Source of the DNA: an uncultured Veillonella sp.
GTDB lineage: Bacteria > Bacillota > Negativicutes > Veillonellales > Veillonellaceae
Length of the DNA stretch: 56,587 nt
Direction of reading: 5' to 3'
Assembly (NCBI GenBank): GCA_902477915.1
Contig: CABSJA010000007.1
Location: 1 to 56,587, forward strand
The notes under the pieces: generated by a model
Seen by the model: only the letters and a program-made list of their open reading frames with translations
The model's database searches: none
What the model was told of the DNA's origin: nothing
Translations under genes and position numbers: made by a program
Shown here: one piece after another, positions 23,411 through 31,669 of the stretch
Numbering within the stretch: position 1 is the stretch's first letter
How the letters are laid out: each line of letters begins with the position of its first letter

Positions 23411-24595
23411 ATGGGACAATATAATTTTGATCAAATTTTAGATAGAACTCACACAAAATCTTTGAAATACGATTTTGCTGTGAAGCGTGGTAAACCAGTG
23501 GATGTGTTGCCATTCTGGGTGGCAGACATGGACTTTGAGGTACCACCTGAGTTAAAGCAAATCTTATTGGATCGCGTTAATCATGGCGTATTTGGCTATA
23601 CTGAATCCGATGATGAATACTTTGAAGTATTACAAAACTGGTTCACTACGCGCTTTAACTGGACGCCAGACCGAAAATGGCTCGTTAAAACACCTGGTAT
23701 CGTCTTTGCCTTGGCTATGGCGGTTCGTGCTTTCACCAATGAAGGGGAAGGCGTACTTATCAATCAACCGGTATACTATCCATTTAGCATGGTTATCGAT
23801 GACAATGACCGTCGCCTTATCAATGTGCCATTAATCAAAGGGGAAGAAAAATATACCATCGATTTTGAGGGTATAGAACGTGCTATCGTGGAGGAAAATG
23901 TAACATTATTCCTCTTGTGCAATCCGCATAATCCTGTAGGCCGCGTGTGGACTGAGGACGAGTTGAAACGTCTTGGCGACATTTGTATTAAACATAACGT
24001 ACTCATCGTGAGCGACGAAATTCATGCTGACTTTGTTTGGAAAGGTCATACGCACAAGGTCTTTGCTGATCTTGGTGAAAGCTATGCAGAACACTGTATC
24101 GTATGTACAGCACCTAGTAAGACTTTCAACATTGCTGGCTTACAAGTAAGCAATATTTTCATTCCTAATGATTCCTTACGTCGTCGTTTTATCAAAGAAA
24201 TCGACCGCGCTGGTTATAGCCAATTAAATACAATGGGTATTGTTGGCTGTGAAGGGGCCTATAAAGTAGGTGCACCTTGGCTCGATGAGTTGAAAGAGTA
24301 CATTCAAGACAATATTCAATTCACTATTGATTATGTGGCAAAATATATGCCAAAAATTCACGTATATCGTCCGGAAGGGACATATCTCATGTGGCTAGAT
24401 TGCTCTAAGTTGCCATTGAGCCCTAAGGAACGCGATGAATGGATTATCAATGAAGCTAAGTTGTGGCTTGATACTGGATCCATGTTTGGCGTTGATGGGG
24501 AAGACTTTGAGCGCATCAATGTAGCATGTCCTCGTAAAACATTAGAAGAAGGCCTTGAAGCTTGGCGTCGTGCCTACGAGGCTAGAGGCTTTTAA
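23411..24595 (+). CDS. MalY/PatB-family cystathionine beta-lyase (aminotransferase fold I)
   Basis: The 394-residue PLP enzyme has PVDVLPFWVADMDFEVPPEL near the N-terminus, LCNPHNPVGRVWT, VSDEIHADF and the PLP lysine in APSKTFNIAGLQ, all hallmarks of PatB/MalY C-S lyases. It cleaves cystathionine to homocysteine, or cysteine conjugates and cysteine with release of sulfide or thiols. The start follows AGGAG by five bases and lies 10 nt after the previous gene. In oral bacteria such lyases contribute to H2S formation; that is inference here. Confidence 0.9.
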   Translation: MGQYNFDQILDRTHTKSLKYDFAVKRGKPVDVLPFWVADMDFEVPPELKQILLDRVNHGVFGYTESDDEYFEVLQNWFTTRFNWTPDRKWLVKTPGIVFALAMAVRAFTNEGEGVLINQPVYYPFSMVIDDNDRRLINVPLIKGEEKYTIDFEGIERAIVEENVTLFLLCNPHNPVGRVWTEDELKRLGDICIKHNVLIVSDEIHADFVWKGHTHKVFADLGESYAEHCIVCTAPSKTFNIAGLQVSNIFIPNDSLRRRFIKEIDRAGYSQLNTMGIVGCEGAYKVGAPWLDELKEYIQDNIQFTIDYVAKYMPKIHVYRPEGTYLMWLDCSKLPLSPKERDEWIINEAKLWLDTGSMFGVDGEDFERINVACPRKTLEEGLEAWRRAYEARGF

Positions 24596-24656
24596 TAATA
24601 TTGGTTAGATTATTTAGATTAGGTTATCAAATTGTTTAGTGTGTAGAGGTGATAGT

Positions 24657-25616
24657 ATGCCTATTAAAGTAATAAAAAATTTACCGGCCATTACGAAATT
24701 AGCTCAAGAGAACATTTTCGTTATGGATACAGAACGGGCGGAGACTCAACAAATCCGACCTTTGCAAATATTGCTAGTCAATTTGATGCCTACTAAAGAA
24801 GTTACAGAAACTCAAATCTTGCGAGCTCTTAGTAACAGTCCGTTACAAGTTAATTTAACTCTTTTACATACTGCATCTCGTAAGGCTAAAAATACGGATG
24901 AGCAATATTTAGATACCTTCTACCGTACCTTTGATGAGGTGAAGGATGAATTCTTTGATGGCATGATTATTACAGGTGCTCCTGTAGAATTAATGCCTTT
25001 TGAAGAGGTTGATTACTGGGATGAGTTAGTAGAAATTATGAATTGGGGCGAAGAGCATGTATACTCTACGTTCTATATCTGCTGGGGTGCACAGGCTGGT
25101 TTGTATCATCATTTCGGCATTAATAAATCCGTTATGGATGAAAAGCTATTTGGTGTATACGAACACGATATTTACAACGATCGCCCAGTGCTCTTACGTG
25201 GCTTTGATGAAAAATTCTGGATGCCACACTCCCGTCATACAACGGTTTCTTTGGAACAAATTAAGGAAAACCGTAATCTAGAATTGTTAGCAGGGTCTGA
25301 ACCAACAGGTGCAGCTATTGTTCGTAGCTTAGATAATAAACATATTTTTGTATTCGGTCACGCTGAATACGATTGGGATACACTCAATCGCGAATATGTA
25401 CGAGATATTAAAAAAGGATTGGATATTGCGGTTCCTGAAAACTACTTTCCAGATGATGACCCAAAACAACGGCCAGTTGTACGTTGGCGTTCTGTAAGTA
25501 CATTGTTGTTTACAAACTGGTTAAATTACTATGTATACCAAGAAACACCATACATCATTGAACAAATCCAAAAAATGAAATTTGAACGGGATAAAAATTT
25601 AGGTGCTTATATCTAA
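24657..25616 (+). CDS. metA: Homoserine O-acetyltransferase, MetA type
   Basis: The 319-residue enzyme activates homoserine for methionine synthesis. Catalytic Cys142 is in YICWGAQ and the His-x-Glu pair is in FGHAEYD. Residue 111 is Glu (GAPVELMPFEEVDYW). In this family Glu at that position selects acetyl-CoA and Gly selects succinyl-CoA, so O-acetylhomoserine is predicted despite the usual annotation as succinyltransferase. The ATG at 24657 follows AGAGGTGAT. It forms the end of the 22267-25616 cluster and feeds MetY downstream. Confidence 0.93.
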   Translation: MPIKVIKNLPAITKLAQENIFVMDTERAETQQIRPLQILLVNLMPTKEVTETQILRALSNSPLQVNLTLLHTASRKAKNTDEQYLDTFYRTFDEVKDEFFDGMIITGAPVELMPFEEVDYWDELVEIMNWGEEHVYSTFYICWGAQAGLYHHFGINKSVMDEKLFGVYEHDIYNDRPVLLRGFDEKFWMPHSRHTTVSLEQIKENRNLELLAGSEPTGAAIVRSLDNKHIFVFGHAEYDWDTLNREYVRDIKKGLDIAVPENYFPDDDPKQRPVVRWRSVSTLLFTNWLNYYVYQETPYIIEQIQKMKFERDKNLGAYI

Positions 25617-25633
25617 ATTATGATTAGTAGAAA

Positions 25634-25699
25634 TACCCCTAATTACTTTTAACGGTCTCTATAGTGAGATAGTTTTAGAAAAGTGATTAGGGGCTTTTT
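25634..25699 (+). terminator. Intrinsic terminator
   Basis: A 15-bp stem, CCCCTAATTACTTTT (25636-25650) with AAAAGTGATTAGGGG (25679-25693), encloses a 28-nt loop, followed by C and T5. Confidence 0.85.
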
Positions 25700-25809
25700 A
25701 TGTGTATGAGCTGCATATAGCTGTAATTGGCATCTTTCGGATTATTGTTTTATGAGTAAATACATGCTTGCTATAGCTTCAAGTTATGGCTAACTGTATA
25801 AATTAATAG

Positions 25810-25838
25810 TAGACATAATTTTTAAAACATAGTAGTAT
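25810..25838 (+). promoter_or_regulatory. Putative metY promoter
   Basis: TAGACA (25810-25815), a 17-nt spacer and TAGTAT (25833-25838). Weak but well spaced and 53 nt before the start codon. Confidence 0.4.
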
Positions 25839-25891
25839 ACTAGGTATAAAGAATGAACTCAATTCACAGTTAATATAAAGGAGTTGTTATA

Positions 25892-27163
25892 ATGAGCAAA
25901 CAATACAGATTTGAAACATTACAATTACATGCGGGTCATACAGTAGATCCAACAGGTTCTCGTGCAGTACCTATTTACCAAACTACATCTTTCGTATTTA
26001 AAGATGCTGAAGAAGCAGCAGGTCGTTTTGCCTTAACTAATCCTGGTGGTATTTACTCCCGCCTTGGCAATCCTACTACAGATGTATTGGATGCTCGTGT
26101 TGCACAACTTGAAGGTGGTGCAGGTGGTATCGCTGTAGCATCTGGTTCCGCAGCGATTACATACTCCATCTTGAACGTGGCAAGCGCTGGCGATAACATC
26201 GTTGCTGCATCCACATTATACGGTGGTACTTATAACTTGTTTACAGCAACATTGCCACGTTTAGGAATCGAAACTAAATTCGTAAACCCTGATAATTTGG
26301 AAGAATTTGAAGCGGCTATCGATGAAAATACTAAAGCTGTTTACATCGAATCCATCGGTAACCCTGGTATTAACCTTATCGACGTACAAGCAGTAGCTGA
26401 TATTGCACATAAACACAATATCATCTTGATCGTAGATAACACATTTGCATCTCCATACTTGTTCCGTCCATTAGAACATGGTGCTGACGTAGTTGTACAC
26501 TCTGCTACTAAATACCTTGGTGGTCACGGTACAACATTGGCTGGCGTAGTAGTAGAATCTGGTAAATTCGACTATAAAGGTTCTGGTAAATACCCTGGTT
26601 TCTCCGAAGGTGACGAACACTACAATGGCTTAGTATATGGTGATTTGCCAATCCCATTCACTGTAAAAATTCGTGCTCAATTGCTTCGTGATACTGGCGC
26701 ATGCATTACTCCACTTGCAGCATGGCAAATCTTGCAAGGCGTTGAAACATTGTCCTTGCGCGTAGAACGTCACGTAGAAAATGCTCGTAAAGTAGTAGAT
26801 TTCTTGAGCAAACACCCTAAAGTAGCATGGGTAAGCTACCCAGAATTAGAAGACAGCAAATACAAAGCTTTAGCAGATAAATACTTCCCTAAAGGTGTTG
26901 GTGCTGTATTCACATTCGGCGTAAAAGGTGGTAAAGAAGCAGGTATTAAACTTGTTGACTCTTTGGAAATCTTCTCCAACCTTGCTAACGTAGCAGATGC
27001 TAAATCTCTTGTTATTCATCCTGCATCTACAACACATGCACAACTTAACGAAGAACAACAAAAATCTGCTGGCGTAACACCAGATATGATCCGTGTATCC
27101 ATCGGCCTTGAAAATATCGATGACATCATCGAAGACTTGGCACAAGCTTTGGATAAAGCATAA
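25892..27163 (+). CDS. metY: O-acetylhomoserine sulfhydrylase
   Basis: The 423-residue PLP enzyme condenses O-acetylhomoserine with sulfide to make homocysteine. Long-form trans-sulfuration members of about 420-430 residues beginning ETLQLHAGHTVDPTGSRAVP are typical MetY. YSRLGNPTTDVLD, SGSAAITYSILNVASAGDNI and the PLP lysine in HSATKYLGGHG are visible. It matches the acetyl specificity predicted for MetA. AAGGAG precedes the ATG. Codon use is strongly biased, suggesting high expression. Confidence 0.93.
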   Translation: MSKQYRFETLQLHAGHTVDPTGSRAVPIYQTTSFVFKDAEEAAGRFALTNPGGIYSRLGNPTTDVLDARVAQLEGGAGGIAVASGSAAITYSILNVASAGDNIVAASTLYGGTYNLFTATLPRLGIETKFVNPDNLEEFEAAIDENTKAVYIESIGNPGINLIDVQAVADIAHKHNIILIVDNTFASPYLFRPLEHGADVVVHSATKYLGGHGTTLAGVVVESGKFDYKGSGKYPGFSEGDEHYNGLVYGDLPIPFTVKIRAQLLRDTGACITPLAAWQILQGVETLSLRVERHVENARKVVDFLSKHPKVAWVSYPELEDSKYKALADKYFPKGVGAVFTFGVKGGKEAGIKLVDSLEIFSNLANVADAKSLVIHPASTTHAQLNEEQQKSAGVTPDMIRVSIGLENIDDIIEDLAQALDKA

Positions 27164-27283
27164 TTTCTTACTTCCATTGTGGAAATACTATAGATCAAAC
27201 TTTCAGAACATACAAATGACATTCTTGAGCATGACCTCGCTTAAGAAATAGAACACAAACTATCAGACCTATAAAACTTATAC

Positions 27284-27315
27284 AAAAGACCTCCCTTCGT
27301 GGGAGGTCTTTTTGT
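27284..27315 (+). terminator. Intrinsic terminator
   Basis: AAAAGACCTCCC (27284-27295), TTCG-type tetraloop region, GGGAGGTCTTTT (27301-27312) and further T. Confidence 0.9.
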
Positions 27316-27423
27316 GTTGAAGAATGTATCCTAGTTAATTGTAAATTAGATTGTTGGGTTATGGTAGACATCTATAAATATATAGTAATATCTGGAGGAT
27401 AGAAGATAGAGGATAGGGAATAG

Positions 27424-27462
27424 AAAAAAGACCTTGGATTCAACGATCCAAGGTCTTTTAAA
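27424..27462 (-). terminator. Distal terminator of the minus-strand PepSY transcript
   Basis: AAAAGACCTTGGAT (27426-27439) pairs with ATCCAAGGTCTTTT (27446-27459). On the minus strand it ends in T6. It lies about 240 nt after the PepSY stop codon. Confidence 0.8.
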
Positions 27463-27698
27463 GGGAGTATAGTGTGTATAATGTTCGGTCTGTGGTGTGT
27501 AAGCACAGACCTTTTATCTATTGTGTGAGATAGGGTTTTGAGAGAGCCCTTTGTGAGTCATAGGGGGCTCTCTAAGTTTGTGTGTTAGTTTGTGTTAGAG
27601 AGTGTATCCAGTGGATACTGTGTGTATAGTATGTGTGTTATATGTGTAGTGTGTCATCTAAGTGGGTTAGGATAGGGTTCACTTGATGAATTAAAATC
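27463..27698 (-). other. Long CA-rich 3' untranslated region with hairpins
   Basis: Read on the minus strand, the 3' region of the PepSY gene is rich in CA and ACAC steps (complement of about 27575-27660) and G-poor. It then forms a hairpin GAGAGCCC/GGGCTCTC (complement of 27539-27573), another (GGTCTGTG/CACAGACC, complement of 27486-27512) and the terminator at 27424. The order CA-rich stretch, GAGGGC- or GGGCTC-type hairpin, terminator is shared with 7828-8180. No coding frame is seen. Confidence 0.6.
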
Positions 27699-28286
27699 TT
27701 AGTATTTTGTGCTTTTTACTTTAGCGCTTAACACTTTACCGTTCATGCCGTCAACTTTTACTTCAGCTTTTTTGCCGCCGCCAGTTGTCATATCGAATTC
27801 GTATACAGCACGACCGTTTTCACGTTCAACAGTCCATTCTACAGTTTGGAAGTCAGAACCAACTTTTTCCATAGCTTTAGTTTCAGCTACTTCAGGGATG
27901 ATGATGTTTTGAACGTTAATAGTTTTGTTAGCTTTAGCATAGCCTTTTACTTCTTTACCAACAATTTGGCCAGTTGCTTCATCAACTTTAAGTTCTACTG
28001 CACGGTTGTTGTAGTAACCTTCTACTTCATAGTAAGGGTTGTGTTTAGCATCGTAAGAAATAGATTTTACAGTAGCGCCAGGGAAGTTTTGTTGGAATAC
28101 TGTAACAGCGCCCATGTAATCAACAGAATAGTTAGCTTGAGCGGATGGAGCTACGCTACCAACGCCTTTCCAGTTACTATTGTTGTTATAAGCATGGTTG
28201 CTAGCTGCGCCAACTACACCTGCTAATAATACTGTACTAACGCCAAATGCACATAATACCTTTGATACTTTCTTAACATTTTTCAT
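27699..28286 (-). CDS. Secreted PepSY-domain protein
   Basis: The 195-residue protein has a signal peptide (MKNVKKVSKVLCAFGVSTVL followed by LAGVVGAAS) and two PepSY-like units: residues about 57-108 (VTVFQQNFPGATVKSISYD) and about 125-195, ending DGMNGKVLSAKVKS. It is the third member of the family in this window. The ATG follows AGGAGG. Expected location is periplasm or surface. Strong signals and a structured 3' UTR suggest abundant expression; the partner is unknown. Confidence 0.82.
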   Translation of the reverse strand: MKNVKKVSKVLCAFGVSTVLLAGVVGAASNHAYNNNSNWKGVGSVAPSAQANYSVDYMGAVTVFQQNFPGATVKSISYDAKHNPYYEVEGYYNNRAVELKVDEATGQIVGKEVKGYAKANKTINVQNIIIPEVAETKAMEKVGSDFQTVEWTVERENGRAVYEFDMTTGGGKKAEVKVDGMNGKVLSAKVKSTKY

Positions 28287-28332
28287 AATGAATGCCTCCT
28301 AATATAAGGTACTTTTATATACTGTTTTGTGA

Positions 28333-28356
28333 AAGTAGATTTTACTCAATCTACTT
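28333..28356. promoter_or_regulatory. Inverted repeat upstream of PepSY gene
   Basis: AAGTAGATT (28333-28341) and AATCTACTT (28348-28356) flank a 6-nt spacer and overlap a TTGTGAAAG motif (28327-28335), 40-70 nt before the minus-strand gene. A TATATA on the minus strand (about 28318) could be its -10. A protein-binding site is possible. Confidence 0.4.
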
Positions 28357-28519
28357 ATGTATAATTTAATGTTGCTGCATGAATATAAAATGAAATTTAA
28401 AGTTTTTTGTATGAAGATGAGTATATCTTTTAGTTATTATGAACGATTGATAATAACTATAATATATGGTCAAAAAAACAAAATACTTGGAATTGCTGTA
28501 TATATAGTATTAGACTACA

Positions 28520-28575
28520 TAGTTAACTAAAAGTCAACATGCATAGTTGACAATTAAAAATACAAGTGATTTAAT
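28520..28575 (+). promoter_or_regulatory. bioY promoter with overlapping operator-like repeats
   Basis: The promoter is TTGACA (28547-28552), a 17-nt spacer and TTTAAT (28570-28575). An inverted repeat GTCAAC/GTTGAC (28533-28551) overlaps the -35. TAGTTAAC (28520-28527) and GTTGACAA (28546-28553) each match seven of eight bases of BirA half-sites (TTGTTAAC and GTTAACAA), but 18 nt apart instead of about 15. Biotin repression via BirA is suggested, not proven. Confidence 0.5.
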
Positions 28576-28621
28576 TTAGGTAGTTAGTAGTTTGTTGATG
28601 TGTTATCAATGGAGGTATACC

Positions 28622-29188
28622 ATGAGTTCCACAGTATCGAAACAAGGTCGCATTACCACCCGTCAGTTAACGATGACAGCACTTTTTGTAGCATTAATTG
28701 CTGTAGGTGCTTTCATACGGGTACCATTACCTAATTGTCCATTTACATTACAAATCTTATTTACTACCCTCGCAGGCATTGTGTTAGGTAGTCGATTAGG
28801 TGCTGCTAGTGTTGGTATTTACATTGTATTAGGCTTAATTGGGGTACCGATTTTTACATCTGGTGGTGGTCCTGGTTACATTTTACAACCCACCTTTGGT
28901 TATTTAATTGGTTTTATGGTAGGTGCTTATGCAGTGGGCCGTATTGCAGAGTCTATGGAAACATTGTCCTTTAAACGATTATTAGCAGGATCTATATTAA
29001 ATCTATTTATCGTGTATGGCCTTGGAATGATTTATTTATACTTCATTATGAATTTGTACTTAGGTAAACCAATTGGGGTAGAGGCTGTTATTATTACATG
29101 CTTCTTAATTCCAGTAGGTCCAGACATCTTCCTTTGTGCTGTTGCTGCATCTCTTGGCAAACGAATTGTTAAAGAGTTACATCGATAA
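28622..29188 (+). CDS. bioY: Biotin transporter BioY (ECF S component)
   Basis: The 188-residue integral membrane protein has six spans and BioY signatures: RVPLPNCPFTLQILFTTLAG, GIYIVLGLIGVPIFTSGGG and LQPTFGYLIGF. It imports biotin alone or with an ECF module encoded elsewhere. The ATG at 28622 follows GGAGG; the longer frame to 28592 lacks a ribosome site. It is a single-gene unit with an operator-like promoter and a strong terminator. Confidence 0.93.
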   Translation: MSSTVSKQGRITTRQLTMTALFVALIAVGAFIRVPLPNCPFTLQILFTTLAGIVLGSRLGAASVGIYIVLGLIGVPIFTSGGGPGYILQPTFGYLIGFMVGAYAVGRIAESMETLSFKRLLAGSILNLFIVYGLGMIYLYFIMNLYLGKPIGVEAVIITCFLIPVGPDIFLCAVAASLGKRIVKELHR

Positions 29189-29237
29189 TATAGTCGCTAT
29201 ATAATACTATTATATGTTTACTAAATATATGTTTATT

Positions 29238-29266
29238 AAAACCGAGGCGTGATGCCTCGGTTTTTG
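29238..29266 (+). terminator. Intrinsic terminator
   Basis: AAAACCGAGGC (29238-29248) pairs with GCCTCGGTTTT (29254-29264), followed by T. Confidence 0.88.
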
Positions 29267-29316
29267 TTTATGGACTTATTTAAGATTGTTTAAGACTATC
29301 GGTTCAAGATTGTTTG

Positions 29317-30081
29317 TTAAGGATATACATAACCTAAAATAGGTTCTGCTGATTTTATTTTTGTAATTTCTACGTATGGTTGTTGACGACCATGGAAATC
29401 TCGCGTAGATACTTTGCCTTCGATAGAAACCCATTGTTCATTAGCTAAGCTATCGCCATCTGGTTTATAGGCGGTCATGCCAATCGGTGCCACGTCAGCA
29501 ATACAGCAGGACATAGCCATACGAGAGATGGTAAACTCATTAGATTTTAGTGTATTATCATCGCGGTTTACATAGCCTGTCATATATACTGTGTAGTCTT
29601 TGTATTGGTCTACATTAGATCCAACCTTTACGATTGTTTGATAGAAATTATCTGAATTTAAAACGATTTCTTTTTTGTCTTTAGAAATACCAGGCTCTTT
29701 ACTTTCACTATTAACAGTAATCACCTCGCCGATGGCATCATTTGTAAAGTCGAAGTTGTTTGTATCGTCATTGATGCGTGCTGCACCTTGAACACCAGTT
29801 GTAGGTACAAGGACAGGAGGAACGATGAGCAATACTACGGGAATAATGATAGGTACGATAGAGCGCCAGTTGTGTTTATAATAGCGCGATGGAGCCCAAA
29901 TAACCGTAGCCAATCCGCCTAATATGAGAGCTACACTGCTAATGCCTAGCAGTAGTTCATATCGTGGTGCGATATAGTTCAAATAACGACCGGTTACGAT
30001 TAGGTATACACAGCAGATACCTAAGGTGAGGTAAAGGAAGCCTTTCACAATGGAAAAGCGATCTTTAAGTCCTAATTTCAT
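29317..30081 (-). CDS. DUF1980/TIGR03943-type permease partner protein
   Basis: The 254-residue protein has two N-terminal membrane spans (about 12-32 and 40-60), a third near 75-93, then an extracytoplasmic beta-rich domain. Motifs MSCCIADVAPIGM and EQWVSIEGKVSTRDF are typical of the YcgQ-like family encoded beside YraQ/DUF318 permeases. The Cys pair could bind metal. The ATG at 30081 follows AAAGGAG; the open frame extends to 30105 across that site. It is third in an operon with a fusion permease and a COG0523 GTPase, pointing to metal handling. Confidence 0.78.
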   Translation of the reverse strand: MKLGLKDRFSIVKGFLYLTLGICCVYLIVTGRYLNYIAPRYELLLGISSVALILGGLATVIWAPSRYYKHNWRSIVPIIIPVVLLIVPPVLVPTTGVQGAARINDDTNNFDFTNDAIGEVITVNSESKEPGISKDKKEIVLNSDNFYQTIVKVGSNVDQYKDYTVYMTGYVNRDDNTLKSNEFTISRMAMSCCIADVAPIGMTAYKPDGDSLANEQWVSIEGKVSTRDFHGRQQPYVEITKIKSAEPILGYVYP

Positions 30082-30133
30082 AGAATCATCTCCTTTTATA
30101 TTCATGAAGAACTGAAATAGTAATGACTAAACA

Positions 30134-31669
30134 TTAGCTTAAAAAGAATTGAAAACCTAATGCTGTTAAATAGGATATAACAACAATTGTTAAGCCTAGA
30201 CGAAGAATAAATGATGTGGGCATATATTGTTTTAAAATATATACATTTTTAATATCGAGCATAGGTCCTAAGATGAGGAAACCCATGACTGAGCTCATAG
30301 GGAACAGAGTGCTCAAGGATTTGCCTATAATAGCATCTGATGTAGAGCAAACAGAGAAGAAGAACGCCAATATTAGCAGAATTGGGATAGCCCACACGTC
30401 AGGTAATGTGATACCGGCATTGATAAGCCAAGGCTTTCCATACACTTGAACTACGGATAGTACACAAGCTGCAATGGAGAAATAGAATAAGAGCTGGGAG
30501 AACTCTTTTTCCATATGAATTAGTAATCTTCTTTTATTGATATGTTTACTTTTCGATGCTTCTAAGACGATTTCTTCATAACTTAGGTTCTGTGCCGTTT
30601 TAGCTTTCATCATAGACGTAGATGGTGGTATAAAACGGAATGATAAGGCTACCAATAAAGCTACGCCAAGGCCAAGTACGATACGCCATACAGAAATCAT
30701 TGGATTATCTGGAAAGGCATACCAAGTGGATAGAATTGTAATAGGATTGATGATCGGGCTAGCGAGCATAAATAGGAGGGCCACAGATAATGGTACGCCT
30801 CTATCTGTGAGTGCTTTAAATAATGGAATAATAGCACAGTCACAAACTGGTAAGGCTAAGCCGCTAACCATGGCAGCACCATAGCTCTTCCAAGAATAAT
30901 CTCCTAATAGTTTTAGCAGTATTCGTTGAGGTACGAAATAGCGAATCACTGTTGATCCAATAGTTCCTAATAATAGGAACGGGATAGCCTCGATAATGAG
31001 CCCTGTAATGATGGCAAAGCATTGGTGAATGGAGTAAGGAATATCATGACGGAATGCAGTGACTAATAGTATGTAGGCTGTAATGCCGATAACTAGTAGA
31101 TTAGGTATGAGTCCCCATGTAGAGTTACGACATAATTGCACAACCTTTTCAGGCGTTGGTAATGTTACAATTTTTGCCTCTCTGTTATAGGTCCGTAATA
31201 AGGCGTGATGTGTGTCGGTTTCTGTGATGATACAATCGGCACTATATAATTGGCTTGTTACATCATTACCTAAACCAGGCAAAATGGATGCAACGAATTG
31301 GTCTGTACAAATATATAATACCTTTTCGATTTGTAATAAATGGCGCAACTTATCACTATATAGCAAGGCTTCTAGTTGGTGAAAGCTGACCATACCGTTC
31401 CATTCAATCCATATTTCTTTAGGCTTTACCTTATCGATATAGCTTGCGATTTCATTAGCTATAGAACTATATGTATCAGGTTCATTAGGCGTAATTGCAC
31501 TAAGCCTATCAGGATTGAGTTGTAATCCTTCTTTGATGAGGGATACAGCACCTTCTTCGGCGCTGATACATGCCGTGCCACCAAGCTTTTTACGATATTG
31601 TAGTTGTTCATTTATGAAAGTACTTTTACCAGAACCGATGAATCCGGTAACGATATAAACAGGTATCAT
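30134..31669 (-). CDS. Fusion of a COG0523-like GTPase domain to a YraQ/DUF318 permease
   Basis: The 511-residue protein starts by ATGA overlap with the upstream GTPase gene. Residues 1 to about 185 form a G3E-like P-loop domain: GFIGSGKST (9-17) and WIEWNGM in place of the usual E-T-S/T-G, but no CxCC metal motif. From about 190 there are eight or so membrane spans with the permease signatures LPVCDCAIIPLFKALTDRG and LASPIINPITI, plus FSVCSTSDA. Separate GTPase and permease genes are usual, so the fusion ties nucleotide-driven metal delivery or sensing to transport. The loss of CxCC suggests that the fused GTPase has a regulatory or structural role. Confidence 0.85.
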   Translation of the reverse strand: MIPVYIVTGFIGSGKSTFINEQLQYRKKLGGTACISAEEGAVSLIKEGLQLNPDRLSAITPNEPDTYSSIANEIASYIDKVKPKEIWIEWNGMVSFHQLEALLYSDKLRHLLQIEKVLYICTDQFVASILPGLGNDVTSQLYSADCIITETDTHHALLRTYNREAKIVTLPTPEKVVQLCRNSTWGLIPNLLVIGITAYILLVTAFRHDIPYSIHQCFAIITGLIIEAIPFLLLGTIGSTVIRYFVPQRILLKLLGDYSWKSYGAAMVSGLALPVCDCAIIPLFKALTDRGVPLSVALLFMLASPIINPITILSTWYAFPDNPMISVWRIVLGLGVALLVALSFRFIPPSTSMMKAKTAQNLSYEEIVLEASKSKHINKRRLLIHMEKEFSQLLFYFSIAACVLSVVQVYGKPWLINAGITLPDVWAIPILLILAFFFSVCSTSDAIIGKSLSTLFPMSSVMGFLILGPMLDIKNVYILKQYMPTSFILRLGLTIVVISYLTALGFQFFLS

